Origin: Exiguobacterium sp. AM39-5BH
GTDB lineage: Bacteria; Bacillota; Bacilli; Exiguobacteriales; Exiguobacteriaceae
NCBI RefSeq assembly: GCF_003467445.1
Contig: NZ_QSGS01000024.1
Span: forward strand, 1 to 17,602
Reading direction: 5' to 3'
Length of the DNA: 17,602 bases
Below, in pieces: positions 1-6,740 of this stretch (its first letter is position 1; each line of letters opens with the position of its first letter). The position numbers and the translations under genes were made by a program. The notes under the pieces are model-generated. The model saw nothing but the letters and a program-made list of their open reading frames with translations, was not told where the DNA came from and ran no database searches.

Positions 1-105
1 TATTATAAAAATAAAAATCATTCTAAATATCAGAAATTATTAGTAGCGTTTCATCAAAATGAAGAATCTATATCAGAAATTATTAGTAGCGTTTCATCAA
101 AATGA
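1..105 (+). CDS. 3' end of an unknown gene, possibly an RRNPP/Rap-type regulator (partial)
   Basis: The frame is open from the first base and ends at TGA 103-105, reading ...YYKNKNHSKYQKLLVAFHQ and then NEESISEIISSVSSK. The start lies outside the window. The residues are lysine-, tyrosine- and glutamine-rich and helix-like, as in the last helices of TPR-type regulators, but 34 residues cannot define a family. The tail crosses a 43-bp tandem duplication. Reading the second copy in its own frame gives ...YQKLLVAFHQNEESMEMIRW with a TAA at 131-133, which would overlap the next gene's ATG (127) by 7 bases. That looks like the original arrangement, and the present stop looks like a consequence of the duplication. 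DNA here is very AT-rich (10 G/C in the first 60 bases), unlike the rest of the window, which suggests acquired DNA. A regulator role is inferred only from the downstream exported peptide. Confidence 0.5.
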   Translation, partial: YYKNKNHSKYQKLLVAFHQNEESISEIISSVSSK

Positions 106-114
106 AGAATCTAT
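27..114. repeat. 43-bp tandem direct duplication, about two copies
   Basis: Bases 27-71 match bases 70-114 exactly at a period of 43. The unit includes CAGAAATTATTAGTAGCGTT. Because 43 is not a multiple of three, the second copy is read in a different frame, which changes the C-terminus of the upstream gene and moves its stop from 131-133 to 103-105. The second copy ends just before the GGAG ribosome binding site of the downstream peptide gene. Identity is perfect, so the duplication is recent or an assembly artefact. Confidence 0.9.
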
Positions 115-126
115 GGAGATGATCAG

Positions 127-267
127 ATGGTAAAAAAAATATTGATTATCATGACAATTATGACAGTTTTCAGTTTTTCACCAAGTATAGATGCAAAAGG
201 TAGTGTTAGTAATGGGTCACAAAATCACCTTCCTGAAAAAATTGATCCTATTCATCCCACTAAATAA
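127..267 (+). CDS. Small exported peptide, Phr/pheromone-precursor-like (46 aa)
   Basis: ATG 127 is preceded by GGAG at 115-118 with an 8-base spacer, and the frame ends in TAA 265-267. The product starts MVKKILIIMTIMTVFSFSPS, a short basic start followed by a hydrophobic stretch, then SIDAKG, where a signal peptidase could cut after A23. The remainder is small and hydrophilic (KGSVSNGSQNHLPEKIDPIH, then PTK). A tiny secreted precursor directly behind, and ancestrally overlapping, a larger gene is the arrangement of Phr, PapR, NprX and AimP signalling peptides, which are cleaved outside and re-imported to bind their TPR regulator. The family assignment is inference. It could also be a small secreted protein of another kind. 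A strong terminator follows at 309-353. Confidence 0.55.
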   Translation: MVKKILIIMTIMTVFSFSPSIDAKGSVSNGSQNHLPEKIDPIHPTK

Positions 268-308
268 ATATTTAAAAATCGTCCCTATGAAGGAGTGTGA
301 ACTGAACT

Positions 309-353
309 CTGAATGATAGACACTTGATCAAAAGTGCTCATTCAGGTTTTTTT
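309..353 (+). terminator. Rho-independent terminator after the peptide gene
   Basis: CTGAATGA (309-316) pairs with TCATTCAG (338-345), with an inner CACTT/AAGTG pairing, followed by a run of seven T (347-353). It closes the AT-rich regulator-peptide unit. Confidence 0.8.
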
Positions 354-408
354 GCGTGCGGTCGAATCGATATAATAAACCTATTCATTCAGACGGGGGA
401 ACGCATCC

Positions 409-540
409 ATGAGTAAAATCATCTTCAACGAACATCAGATCAGTCAGCTCAAGTTAAACCCGAAGGTGCAGGCGTTGATCGAGCATGTCAGGTTGAGAAA
501 GCGGTCGGGAATGTATAAAGATGAATCTGATGGCAACTAA
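409..540 (+). pseudogene. IS3-family transposase orfA remnant (N-terminal fragment, 43 aa)
   Basis: The open frame starts MSKIIFNEHQISQLKLNPKV. It resembles, from memory of the family, the opening of the helix-turn-helix orfA protein of IS3-type elements in Bacillales (MSKIIFNEHQI..L..NP.V). A full orfA is about twice as long or more. After about residue 20 the similarity is lost and the frame stops at TAA 538-540, and no orfB (DDE integrase) follows. GGGGGA at 394-399 lies 9 bases ahead of ATG 409, and a TATAAT sits at 371-376 without a good -35, so the fragment may still be expressed. It may alternatively be a small unrelated HTH-like protein. No inverted terminal repeats were recognised around it. 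Bases 541-637 hold nothing I recognise. Confidence 0.45.
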
Positions 541-637
541 AAGTTTCAGCACCAGATATGGCTGGCTGGTATTTATGGACATCATGGTCATCAAAATCAA
601 GGAGTGAGAATCGCTCGTCCTCCTCGGCAGGTCTTCT

Positions 638-666
638 TTGCTAGACCCGATTATTCATGTTAAAAT
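638..666 (+). promoter_or_regulatory. SigA-type promoter of the toxin-antitoxin-like pair
   Basis: TTGCTA (638-643) and TAAAAT (661-666) are separated by 17 bases, which fits a housekeeping promoter. Transcription would begin near 673, ahead of the repeats at 680-703 and the ATG at 720. Confidence 0.5.
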
Positions 667-679
667 CAAGCTACATTAG

Positions 680-703
680 AAGTGACACTTAAAGTGACGC
701 TTT
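680..703. promoter_or_regulatory. Adjacent palindromes, candidate autoregulatory operator
   Basis: AAGTGACACTT (680-690) is a perfect palindrome about a central base. It abuts AAAGTGACGCTTT (691-703), a near-palindrome sharing the AAGTGAC core. The pair lies just downstream of the predicted promoter and immediately before the ribosome binding site, where antitoxin-type repressors commonly bind their own operon. The function is inferred from position and symmetry. Confidence 0.45.
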
Positions 704-719
704 AAAAGGGGGAAATTCA

Positions 720-1070
720 ATGATTATCGAACATCGCAATACGCTCACCCCTACAGACTTGAAGCGTAAGGATGGATTCACCCGTGTCAAAGTCGCAATC
801 CAGAATGATCCTTCACAAGTCTTTGTGGTGAGAAGTCCTCGAGAAGAGGAAGAGATTGTTCTCATGTCTGTCGCAAACGCGGAACGTTTGATGGCCCTTG
901 AGGAGCGGTTTAACCAATTCATCGATGCGTCCGTCTTCGATGAGTTTGAACGTCGTCAAAAGCTGGGTTCCAAGTCTTACGCGTTAAAAGACGTCCCGGG
1001 CGTCGATCTCGATGAAGATGATGTTTATATGCCGATTGCCCTTCAAGAAGAGGAGGGCGACCTTCGATGA
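720..1070 (+). CDS. Putative antitoxin, Phd/YefM-like (116 aa)
   Basis: ATG 720 follows AAAAGGGGGA (704-713) at a good distance. The 116-residue product is strongly acidic toward its end (VDLDEDDVYMPIALQEEEGD). A central stretch EEEEIVLMSVANAERLMALE resembles the strand-helix segment of Phd/YefM antitoxins (VLMS..d...L). The C-terminal half would be the flexible part that wraps and neutralises a toxin. Its last codons overlap the ATG at 1067 (ATGA), typical of coupled antitoxin-toxin pairs. The assignment rests on size, acidity, this motif and the toxin-like neighbour. I cannot exclude a conserved hypothetical of other function. Confidence 0.5.
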   Translation: MIIEHRNTLTPTDLKRKDGFTRVKVAIQNDPSQVFVVRSPREEEEIVLMSVANAERLMALEERFNQFIDASVFDEFERRQKLGSKSYALKDVPGVDLDEDDVYMPIALQEEEGDLR

Positions 1071-1443
1071 TCGCCAAGGCACAGAAGTTCTGGTTCACAT
1101 TCTTCGAGCAAATGAAAGTTCATTACGATGTAACCATCGAGTCACCTCTTTCTCAGAAGGTGACCTCGATCATTTCTATCGTGAAAGACGCCATAAAGAG
1201 ATTGCCGGCTATATCGAACGTCAAATCTGTCAAGGCATCTTCGCGCCCCCAGATGGGACTGCAAATCCGATTCACGGGAAGTATTCGGATTATGTCTATA
1301 TCAAGATACTTCGTGCCGGCATCCGGATCATCTATATACCGAAGAAAGTCGACGGAGCCACTCTGATGGTTCTAGACACTATCGGCTATCGAGCGGGCGA
1401 TGCGGTGTACAATGAATTTCAGAGAAGACGTCCCAATACATAA
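1067..1443 (+). CDS. Putative RelE/ParE-like toxin, reading frame apparently shifted
   Basis: The well-placed start is ATG 1067: GAGGAGGGCG lies just upstream and it overlaps the antitoxin stop. Its frame gives MIAKAQKFWFTFFEQMKVHY and DVTIE, then loses protein-like character and stops at 1366. The toxin-like sequence lies in another frame, from about 1150 to TAA 1441-1443: SFSEGDLDHFYRERRHKEIA, then DYVYIKILRAGIRIIYIPKK and LMVLDTIGYRAGDAVYNEF. That last part resembles the RelE/ParE core (xxRIIY...xxVLxIGxR). The second frame has no properly placed ATG, GTG or TTG after the antitoxin; it extends back to ATG 1012 only inside the antitoxin gene. One added base near 1148-1150 (CC to CCC) would join both halves into a 125-residue protein. 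RelE-like proteins cut mRNA at the ribosome, while ParE-like ones poison gyrase. Which applies cannot be told. Confidence 0.5.
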
Positions 1444-1614
1444 AAAACCTTTTCTATTCTATCAAGGAGCCCGATTCCTTCCCACTCTAATAGACGTTTT
1501 GTTTTCTGACACAGTCAACGGATCATGTGAACAAATGAGAAAAGACATTCTTCGATACTGATATGCTCCCTAATAGGTAGACAGATGAAATAACAAATCT
1601 GTTTATCTAAAGGA
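1444..1614. other. Gene-free stretch after the toxin-like gene
   Basis: No open frame with a ribosome binding site was seen here. A small inverted repeat, ACAGAT (1581-1586) with ATCTGT (1597-1602), precedes the strong terminator hairpin. Together with 1659-1749 this separates the accessory patch from the convergent MATE gene. Confidence 0.5.
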
Positions 1615-1658
1615 AAACAGAGGGGCGTCGTCCCGTTCGGGACGACGCTCCTCTGTTT
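1615..1658. terminator. Strong, probably bidirectional terminator between toxin-like gene and MATE gene
   Basis: AAACAGAGG and GGCGTCGTCCC pair with GGGACGACGC and CCTCTGTTT around a GTTC loop. The stem is about 20 base pairs with one bulge, with A residues on the left and T residues on the right. It lies between two convergent transcription units, so it can serve both. Confidence 0.8.
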
Positions 1659-1749
1659 AAAATCATTTGAAGTTTTTCAGTGCCCTCTTCTATTGGGGGG
1701 TGTTCTTTATGGCGAGAAGTCGGGAGTTAACCACTTCCTCCTACTCGAT

Positions 1750-3108
1750 TTATGAAGTTGGCTTCGGTTCGAACTGGAAGCCTTTTTGTTGCCACGTCCC
1801 GTATTTCCAACGCCGGAAGGCGAAGAAACCGCGGAACCACTCGTCGAGTGAGAAGGCAAGCCAAATCCCGAGGATGCCAAGTCCCATCTGAAGCCCGAAC
1901 AAATAACTGAACACGACAGCAACACCCCACATTGAGGCGATGCCGATGATGACCGGGAAGCGAACATCCCCAACCGACTTGAGTGAGCCCATCAAGACGA
2001 TGTTCATGGCCCGACCTGGTTCAAGGATGAGCGTCGCCCATAAAATCGGTACGCCGACGGCAATGATGTCCGGGTTCGATGTGAACAGGCCGAGCAACGA
2101 CTTGCCGAAGACGGCGAGTCCGAGCGATGCCACGAGTGAAGCGAACATGGCGAGCTTCAATGTCTTGACGGCACGGGTATACGCTTCTTTGAATCGTTTC
2201 CCCCCGACGTCGCGGGCGATCAACAGTTGCGTTCCTTGAGCGACTGCGACCGTGAACAAGAAGGCGAGCATCGACAAGTTCATGACATATACCCTCGCGG
2301 CGAGTGAAGCCTCACCCATCGTGGCGATGAAGCCGGTAATGACGATTTGCGAAAACTGATACGATAAGTTCTCCCCGGCCGAAGGGACCCCAATCTGAAG
2401 CAAGGCGCTAATGTCGTCGCGCTTCGGACGAATCAATTCCTTGAGTGGGAAGCGAAGCATGAGCCGTTTCTTGACGATCAAGAACAAGAGCACCATCGCC
2501 GAGAAACGGGCGATCACGATGGCCCAAGCGACGCCGGCGACACCTGTGACCGGGAGACCGAACCATCCTGTGACGGCGAGCATGGCGCCGACGGCCGTGA
2601 TGAGATCGATGAGAAGTGTCGCGAGCATCGCGTGCTTCGTCATCCCATGACTCCGAAGTATGGAGCTGAGCGCCATGATGAGCGCTTCCGTGAAGAGCGA
2701 CAAGCCGACGATTTGCAAGAACAAAAGACCGTGGCCGAATAGCTCATCCGATAGACCGAACAAACGGAGGAACGTCTCTCCGAACAAGAAGACGACGGCT
2801 ACCATAATCACGCCGAGCCACATGTTCAAGCTGACGGCAGAACGGGCGAAATCGCGGCTCTTCTTCATCCGATTGGCGCCGATCGCTTGACCGATCAAGA
2901 TGGTCGCACCGACCGAGGTCACGCTGAAGACGATTAAGAAGACGTTCAAAATTTGGTTAGCGACGCCGACGGCGGAAGCAGCGGCATCAGAGTAATGAGC
3001 GAGCATGAGTGTGGCGATAATTCCGGTCCCCATGTGGAGTGCGAGTTCGATAAAAATCGGCCACGATATTTTAAACAAACTCAGTTGTTCAGTGTTTTTA
3101 TTCGGCAT
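1750..3108 (-). CDS. MATE-family multidrug efflux transporter
   Basis: The 452-residue product is a polytopic membrane protein with about twelve hydrophobic segments in two homologous halves, the usual MATE length. GQAIGANR near residues 73-80 is typical of the loop after the second helix, and a matching segment (LLIARDVGGKRFKEAYTRAV) occurs in the second half. MATE proteins export cationic drugs or metabolites in exchange for Na+ or H+ across the cytoplasmic membrane; the substrate cannot be told from sequence. ATG 3108 is preceded on the minus strand by GGGAG (complement near 3117-3121). The gene is a single transcription unit, with the 1615-1658 hairpin downstream. It lies next to, but does not obviously belong to, the maltodextrin locus. 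Confidence 0.9.
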   Translation of the reverse strand: MPNKNTEQLSLFKISWPIFIELALHMGTGIIATLMLAHYSDAAASAVGVANQILNVFLIVFSVTSVGATILIGQAIGANRMKKSRDFARSAVSLNMWLGVIMVAVVFLFGETFLRLFGLSDELFGHGLLFLQIVGLSLFTEALIMALSSILRSHGMTKHAMLATLLIDLITAVGAMLAVTGWFGLPVTGVAGVAWAIVIARFSAMVLLFLIVKKRLMLRFPLKELIRPKRDDISALLQIGVPSAGENLSYQFSQIVITGFIATMGEASLAARVYVMNLSMLAFLFTVAVAQGTQLLIARDVGGKRFKEAYTRAVKTLKLAMFASLVASLGLAVFGKSLLGLFTSNPDIIAVGVPILWATLILEPGRAMNIVLMGSLKSVGDVRFPVIIGIASMWGVAVVFSYLFGLQMGLGILGIWLAFSLDEWFRGFFAFRRWKYGTWQQKGFQFEPKPTS

Positions 3109-3150
3109 TTGTATTCTCCCTTTAATTCTACTATTCTCTCTATGAAATAT

Positions 3151-3177
3151 TTACGTTATCAAAATCACAAGGGTCAT
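3151..3177 (-). CDS. Possible 8-residue leader peptide upstream of the MATE gene
   Basis: On the minus strand AAGGAG (complement of 3182-3187) stands 4 bases before an ATG that opens MTLVILIT and a TAA stop, 42 bases ahead of the MATE start codon. Short leader peptides control several drug-resistance genes by ribosome stalling. No convincing alternative hairpin is seen between it and the MATE gene, so it may be chance. Confidence 0.15.
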   Translation of the reverse strand: MTLVILIT

Positions 3178-3228
3178 GTTACTCCTTTTGAAATGAAAAA
3201 GAAAGAGATTTGGCAAATTATTTTCAAC

Positions 3229-3255
3229 AAAAAAAACACCCGCCGAAACGGGTGT
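3229..3255 (-). terminator. Rho-independent terminator of the neopullulanase gene
   Basis: On the minus strand ACACCCG and CGGGTGT (complement of 3236-3255) enclose a six-base loop and run into a tract of at least eight T. It begins 10 bases after the neopullulanase stop codon. Confidence 0.9.
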
Positions 3256-3265
3256 GAAACGGAAT

Positions 3266-5050
3266 TTATTTCATTTTTAAAATCGCGGCGCTATATGGAG
3301 CTAGGTCGACTTCGAGCGAGTCCACGTCACGATCATGGAGCAAGTCATAGGCGCTTCCGGTATGGCCGAGCGGGTTGAGCTTCGACACGGAATCTGAGTT
3401 ATTGAAGTATATCAAATACGTCTCGTCTTTTGTACCGCGCTCGATGATGAGGGCATTGTCATTGTCATCAACGAGATTGAAACGATATGACCCGCTGTTC
3501 GCGAGCACCGGGTGCTCTTTGCGGAGTCGAATCAATTTCTGTACATAGCGGAACAATTCGCGATCTTCCTCGGCTTCGTTCCACGGCATGCAACGACGGC
3601 AACCAGGGTCTTGCTCTCCTTCGAGACCGATCTCGTCTCCATAGTAAATGCATGGGCTACCGGTGTACGTGAGCATCGACGTCATGAGTAACTTGAACTT
3701 CCCTTTATGCCCTTTCGCTCGTGTCAGGGCACGTGGTGTATCGTGCGAGTCAATCAAGTTGAACGTCACTTCGTTCACATTCATCGTGTTCATCATCTCG
3801 ACACGCGTCAATTCGTCACGGAACTCGGACGCCGTCGTCCGGTCAAGGGCGAAATAGTTAAGGCTCGCGTTTGTAAACGGATAATTCATGACTGCATCGA
3901 ACTGGTCGCCTTGGAGCCACGGTTGGGCATCATGCCAAATTTCGCCGAGGATGTATGCTTCAGGATTTGCCTCTTTCACCGTTTTACGGAAATCACGCCA
4001 GAACGCATGGTCGACTTCGTTTGCCACGTCGAGTCGCCAGCCGTCGATTCCGAATTCTTCGATCCAGTAACGAGCGACATCTAATAGATAGGCTTTTAAT
4101 TCTGGGTGCTCCGTATTGATTTTCGGCATGTTTTTCTCAAAGGCAAACGTATCGTAGTTCGGCATCGGTGACGTCTCGATCGGGAAGTCGCGTAGATAGA
4201 ACCAGTCACGGTAGTCCGACTGCGGTCCATTTTCGACGACGTCCAAGAACCATGGATGATTGTAGCCGACATGGTTGAAGACGGCATCAAGCATAACCTT
4301 GATTCCATTCTCATGTAATAAGTCGACGAGTTGTTTGAATTGTTCTTTTGTACCGAATTGTGGATCGATTTCCATATAATCGAGTGTATCGTATTTATGG
4401 TTTGTCGTCGCTTTAAAGATTGGGCAGAAGTAAATCCCGGTGATCCCGAGCTCCACAAGATGATCGATATGATCGATGATCCCTTGGAAGTCGCCACCAA
4501 AGAAGTTTGTCGTCGTTGGCTCGGCACTGTTCCAAGGCAACGTGCCTTCTGGATTGAGCGATTCATCGCCGTTGGCAAAACGATCTGGGAAGATTTGATA
4601 CCAGACCGTGTCCTTCACCCATGACGGGGCGTGGAAGATGTCAACCGGATTGATGAACGGGATGCAGAAATAGTAGCCTGTGTCATCGAGCGGTTTGTCT
4701 TCAAACCAACCTTTTTCCGTATAGACGGCCGTCTCGTTCCCGTCATGGAGGCGGAAACCGTAACGGAGTCGGCGGAACGGCGGCTTGATGGCGATGAACC
4801 AGTAGTCGTATTGGTCGTCGTGTCCAATCTTTTCCATCGGTGTCTCGAACGTACGCCAGAAACTCGGCTTGTTCGGATCAAAGTTCCACATGGTCGGATC
4901 TTCCGAGTGCCAGTCATATGGGTCGTTCCAAATTAAGTCAACGGATTGGATATCATTTCTTTTTGTGTGGAACCGGATATGTATCGTTTCTCGGTCGTAC
5001 TTGTACACGAAAGGGGACATGGCGCGGTGATAGATGGCTTCTTTAATCAT
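3266..5050 (-). CDS. Neopullulanase / cyclomaltodextrinase / maltogenic amylase (GH13_20)
   Basis: This 594-residue enzyme hydrolyses short maltodextrins, cyclodextrins and pullulan to maltose, panose or glucose. It lacks a signal peptide, so it acts in the cytoplasm on imported oligosaccharides. Residues 1-125 match the N-terminal beta domain (CBM34-like) that distinguishes this subfamily from ordinary alpha-amylases. The GH13 barrel follows: region I DAVFNH (255-260), region II GWRLDVANE (337-345, nucleophile D341), region III GEIW (369-372, acid/base E370) and region IV LIDSHDT (432-438, D437), with a C-terminal beta domain from about 505. MPKIN (308-312) matches the conserved subfamily MPKLN motif. 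AAAGGA lies 10 bases ahead of the ATG on the minus strand. It is divergent from malE and shares its control region, with LacI-type operators at 5124-5137 and 5151-5164. Exact specificity within the subfamily is uncertain. Confidence 0.93.
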   Translation of the reverse strand: MIKEAIYHRAMSPFVYKYDRETIHIRFHTKRNDIQSVDLIWNDPYDWHSEDPTMWNFDPNKPSFWRTFETPMEKIGHDDQYDYWFIAIKPPFRRLRYGFRLHDGNETAVYTEKGWFEDKPLDDTGYYFCIPFINPVDIFHAPSWVKDTVWYQIFPDRFANGDESLNPEGTLPWNSAEPTTTNFFGGDFQGIIDHIDHLVELGITGIYFCPIFKATTNHKYDTLDYMEIDPQFGTKEQFKQLVDLLHENGIKVMLDAVFNHVGYNHPWFLDVVENGPQSDYRDWFYLRDFPIETSPMPNYDTFAFEKNMPKINTEHPELKAYLLDVARYWIEEFGIDGWRLDVANEVDHAFWRDFRKTVKEANPEAYILGEIWHDAQPWLQGDQFDAVMNYPFTNASLNYFALDRTTASEFRDELTRVEMMNTMNVNEVTFNLIDSHDTPRALTRAKGHKGKFKLLMTSMLTYTGSPCIYYGDEIGLEGEQDPGCRRCMPWNEAEEDRELFRYVQKLIRLRKEHPVLANSGSYRFNLVDDNDNALIIERGTKDETYLIYFNNSDSVSKLNPLGHTGSAYDLLHDRDVDSLEVDLAPYSAAILKMK

Positions 5051-5123
5051 TGGTTTAAATTCCTTTCTCTATTAAGGGTTATAATCATTTTACACTGTCT
5101 ATTCAGAAAAGAAACAACAGTTG

Positions 5124-5164
5124 TGAAAACGTTTGCTCAAGCAAAGGGTAATAAAGCGTTTTCA
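5124..5164. promoter_or_regulatory. Two LacI-family (MalR/CcpA-like) operators upstream of neopullulanase
   Basis: TGAAAACGTTTGCT (5124-5137) and ATAAAGCGTTTTCA (5151-5164) match the cre/LacI operator pattern TGWAANCGNTNWCA in 12 of 14 positions each. TTTGCTCAAGCAAA (5132-5145) adds a second palindrome sharing the TTTGCTC half-site seen before malF. They lie on the upstream side of the minus-strand gene. A clear minus-strand promoter could not be assigned (TAAAAT and TATAAC are candidates for -10). Confidence 0.6.
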
Positions 5165-5267
5165 TTTTGTCAATCGTTCATTTCCTCGTTTTTTACGAAA
5201 TAAGACCATAAAAAATTCAAAAAGAGATAAATGGGGCAACCGCAATAAAAAAAAGCGAAAAAAAGAC

Positions 5268-5295
5268 TTGTAAAACGCTTACACAACTGTATAAT
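5268..5295 (+). promoter_or_regulatory. malE promoter with overlapping operator
   Basis: TTGTAA (5268-5273) and TATAAT (5290-5295) are 16 bases apart. GTAAAACGCTTACA (5270-5283) fits the LacI/cre pattern in 12 of 14 positions and overlaps the -35 box and spacer, so bound repressor would block RNA polymerase. The start near 5302 leaves a leader of about 120 bases before malE. Confidence 0.7.
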
Positions 5296-5312
5296 AAAAG
5301 TTGAGGTGAGGA

Positions 5313-5326
5313 TGCAAACGTTTTCA
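5313..5326. promoter_or_regulatory. LacI-family operator just downstream of the malE start site
   Basis: TGCAAACGTTTTCA fits TGWAANCGNTNWCA in 13 of 14 positions. It lies about 10 bases after the predicted transcription start, a roadblock position typical of MalR or CcpA control, and is centred about 43 bases from the operator at 5270-5283. Confidence 0.65.
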
Positions 5327-5423
5327 CTAACTTACTGATTCTGTAGCGGAGTTGTTTAAATCAGGCGGCCAAGTGCGTTTGCGCAAATCTGACCATACTA
5401 TTTCCTTGGGGAGGTTTTTCATC

Positions 5424-6688
5424 ATGAAGATGAAAAAAATGGTAGCAGGACTTTCAACAGCAGTATTCGCTTTCGGTGCACTTGCTGCATGTGGTGGCGG
5501 TACGGACAGCGGTTCTACTAACGAAGGCGGTTCGACTAGCGAGAACAAGCCAGAAAAAATCGTAATTTGGGAAGATATTGAAAAGTCGGAAACGACGAAA
5601 GAAGTTGCGAAGGCGTTTGAAGAAGAACACGGCGTCGCAGTTGAAGTCGTTGAAGTCCAAATGACGGATCAAAAGGACAAGTTGGCGCTTGATGGCCCGG
5701 CTGGAAAAGGTCCTGATATCGTTCTCGTACCACATGACCAAATCGGAACAATCGCTGACCAAGGTCACTTGGCACCGCTCGCTGACGAAGGCGCGCTCGA
5801 TTCGTTCACTGACGCTTCGAAATCGGCTGTCATGTTCGACGGAAAAGCTTACGGCTATCCGAAATCAGTTGAAACACCAGTCCTCATGTACAACAAGGAT
5901 TTGGTATCAGAAGCTCCAACTTCAATGGATGACCTTTACAAGTTGTCTACAGATCTTAAAGACAAAGGCGAGTACGGGTTCCTCGGTCTTTGGGATAACT
6001 TCTACTTCGCACACGGTGTAGTGGCTGGCTTCGGCGGTTACGTCTTCAAAGAAGACGGCGGCGCGCTCGACCCATCAGACATCGGTTTGAACAATGAAGG
6101 CGCAGTTGAAGGGTTCGACTACATCGGCAAATGGTATCAAGAAGGTCTCTTCCCTAAAGGATTGATCGGCGAGTCTGGCGGCCAAGCGATGGACCAACTC
6201 TTCACTGAGAAGAAAGCACACACAGTCATGAACGGACCATGGGCCGTAGCTGGTTACCAAGATGCTGGTATTACCTTGGAGCGTCTGCATTGCCGACACT
6301 TCCAAACGGTGAGCCAATCAAGACGTTCATGGGCGTGAAGACATACGCACTTTCTGCTTACACAGAAAACCAAGAGTGGGCTGAAATGTTCCTCGCAGAA
6401 CTTACAAACGAAGAGAACGCATTGAAAATGTTCGAAGCGTACAACGAGATCCCACCAGTAGCAGCACTCGAGTCGAACGAGTCAATCACATCGAACGAAG
6501 TTGCGAAAGCGGTATTCGATCAAGCAACGAACGCAATCCCAATGCCTAACATTCCTGAAATGGGACAAGTTTGGGAGCCGATGGCACAAGCGCTTCAGCT
6601 CGTCGCAACTGGCAAGCAAGATGGACAAAAATCAGCTGACGATGCTGTTAAAGTCATCGAGCAACAAATCCAAGCGAACAACCAATAA
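5424..6688 (+). pseudogene. malE: Maltodextrin-binding lipoprotein of an ABC importer, frameshifted
   Basis: This gene encodes the extracellular solute-binding protein (family 1) that captures maltodextrins for MalF-MalG. The start is ATG 5424, with GGGGAGG at 5409-5415; the in-frame sequence further upstream is only leader. MKMKKMVAGLSTAVFAFGAL leads to the lipobox LAAC, with C23 lipidated and a Gly/Ser-rich linker after it. The first frame is good through GPWAVAGYQDAGI, then becomes nonsense and stops at 6338. The family sequence resumes in another frame as LGASALPTLPNGEPIKTFMG and ends ...IEQQIQANNQ at TAA 6686-6688. Adding one base near 6271-6275 (for example TTACC to TTAACC, giving GINLGASALP) restores a 421-residue protein, the normal length. 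As given, the product loses about its last third and would not work. It may be a sequence error, since the operon around it is intact. Confidence 0.9.
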
Positions 6689-6702
6689 GGACAAGAGATG
6701 AT

Positions 6703-6734
6703 GGGGTACGCCGTTTGGCGTTCCCCCTCATTTT
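6703..6734 (+). terminator. Hairpin between malE and malF, attenuator or mRNA stabiliser
   Basis: GGGG and ACGCC (6703-6712) pair with GGCGT and CCCC (6717-6726) around a GTTT loop, with one T-T mismatch. Only a weak TTTT follows at 6731-6734. Such hairpins after malE commonly cause partial termination or protect the malE message, giving more binding protein than permease. Confidence 0.55.
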
Positions 6735-6740
6735 CTAGAA

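Noticed and set aside
27..114. Repeat pair as a CRISPR fragment
   Set aside because: There are only two directly abutting copies with no spacer, and the unit is coding sequence of the upstream gene.
371..376. TATAAT as a promoter for the IS remnant
   Set aside because: No acceptable -35 lies 16-18 bases upstream; that position is the T-run of the preceding terminator.
541..637. Open frame continuing after the IS remnant (KFQHQIWLAGIYGHHG)
   Set aside because: It lies beyond a stop codon, has no start signal and no recognisable similarity.
1667..1891. Plus-strand 74-codon frame overlapping the MATE 3' end
   Set aside because: It is a shadow of the MATE gene; it starts at the terminator edge and has no conserved motif.
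5378..5387. TTTGCGCAAA palindrome in the malE leader as another operator
   Set aside because: The centre is GCGC rather than the ACGN core of the other sites, and the spacing differs.
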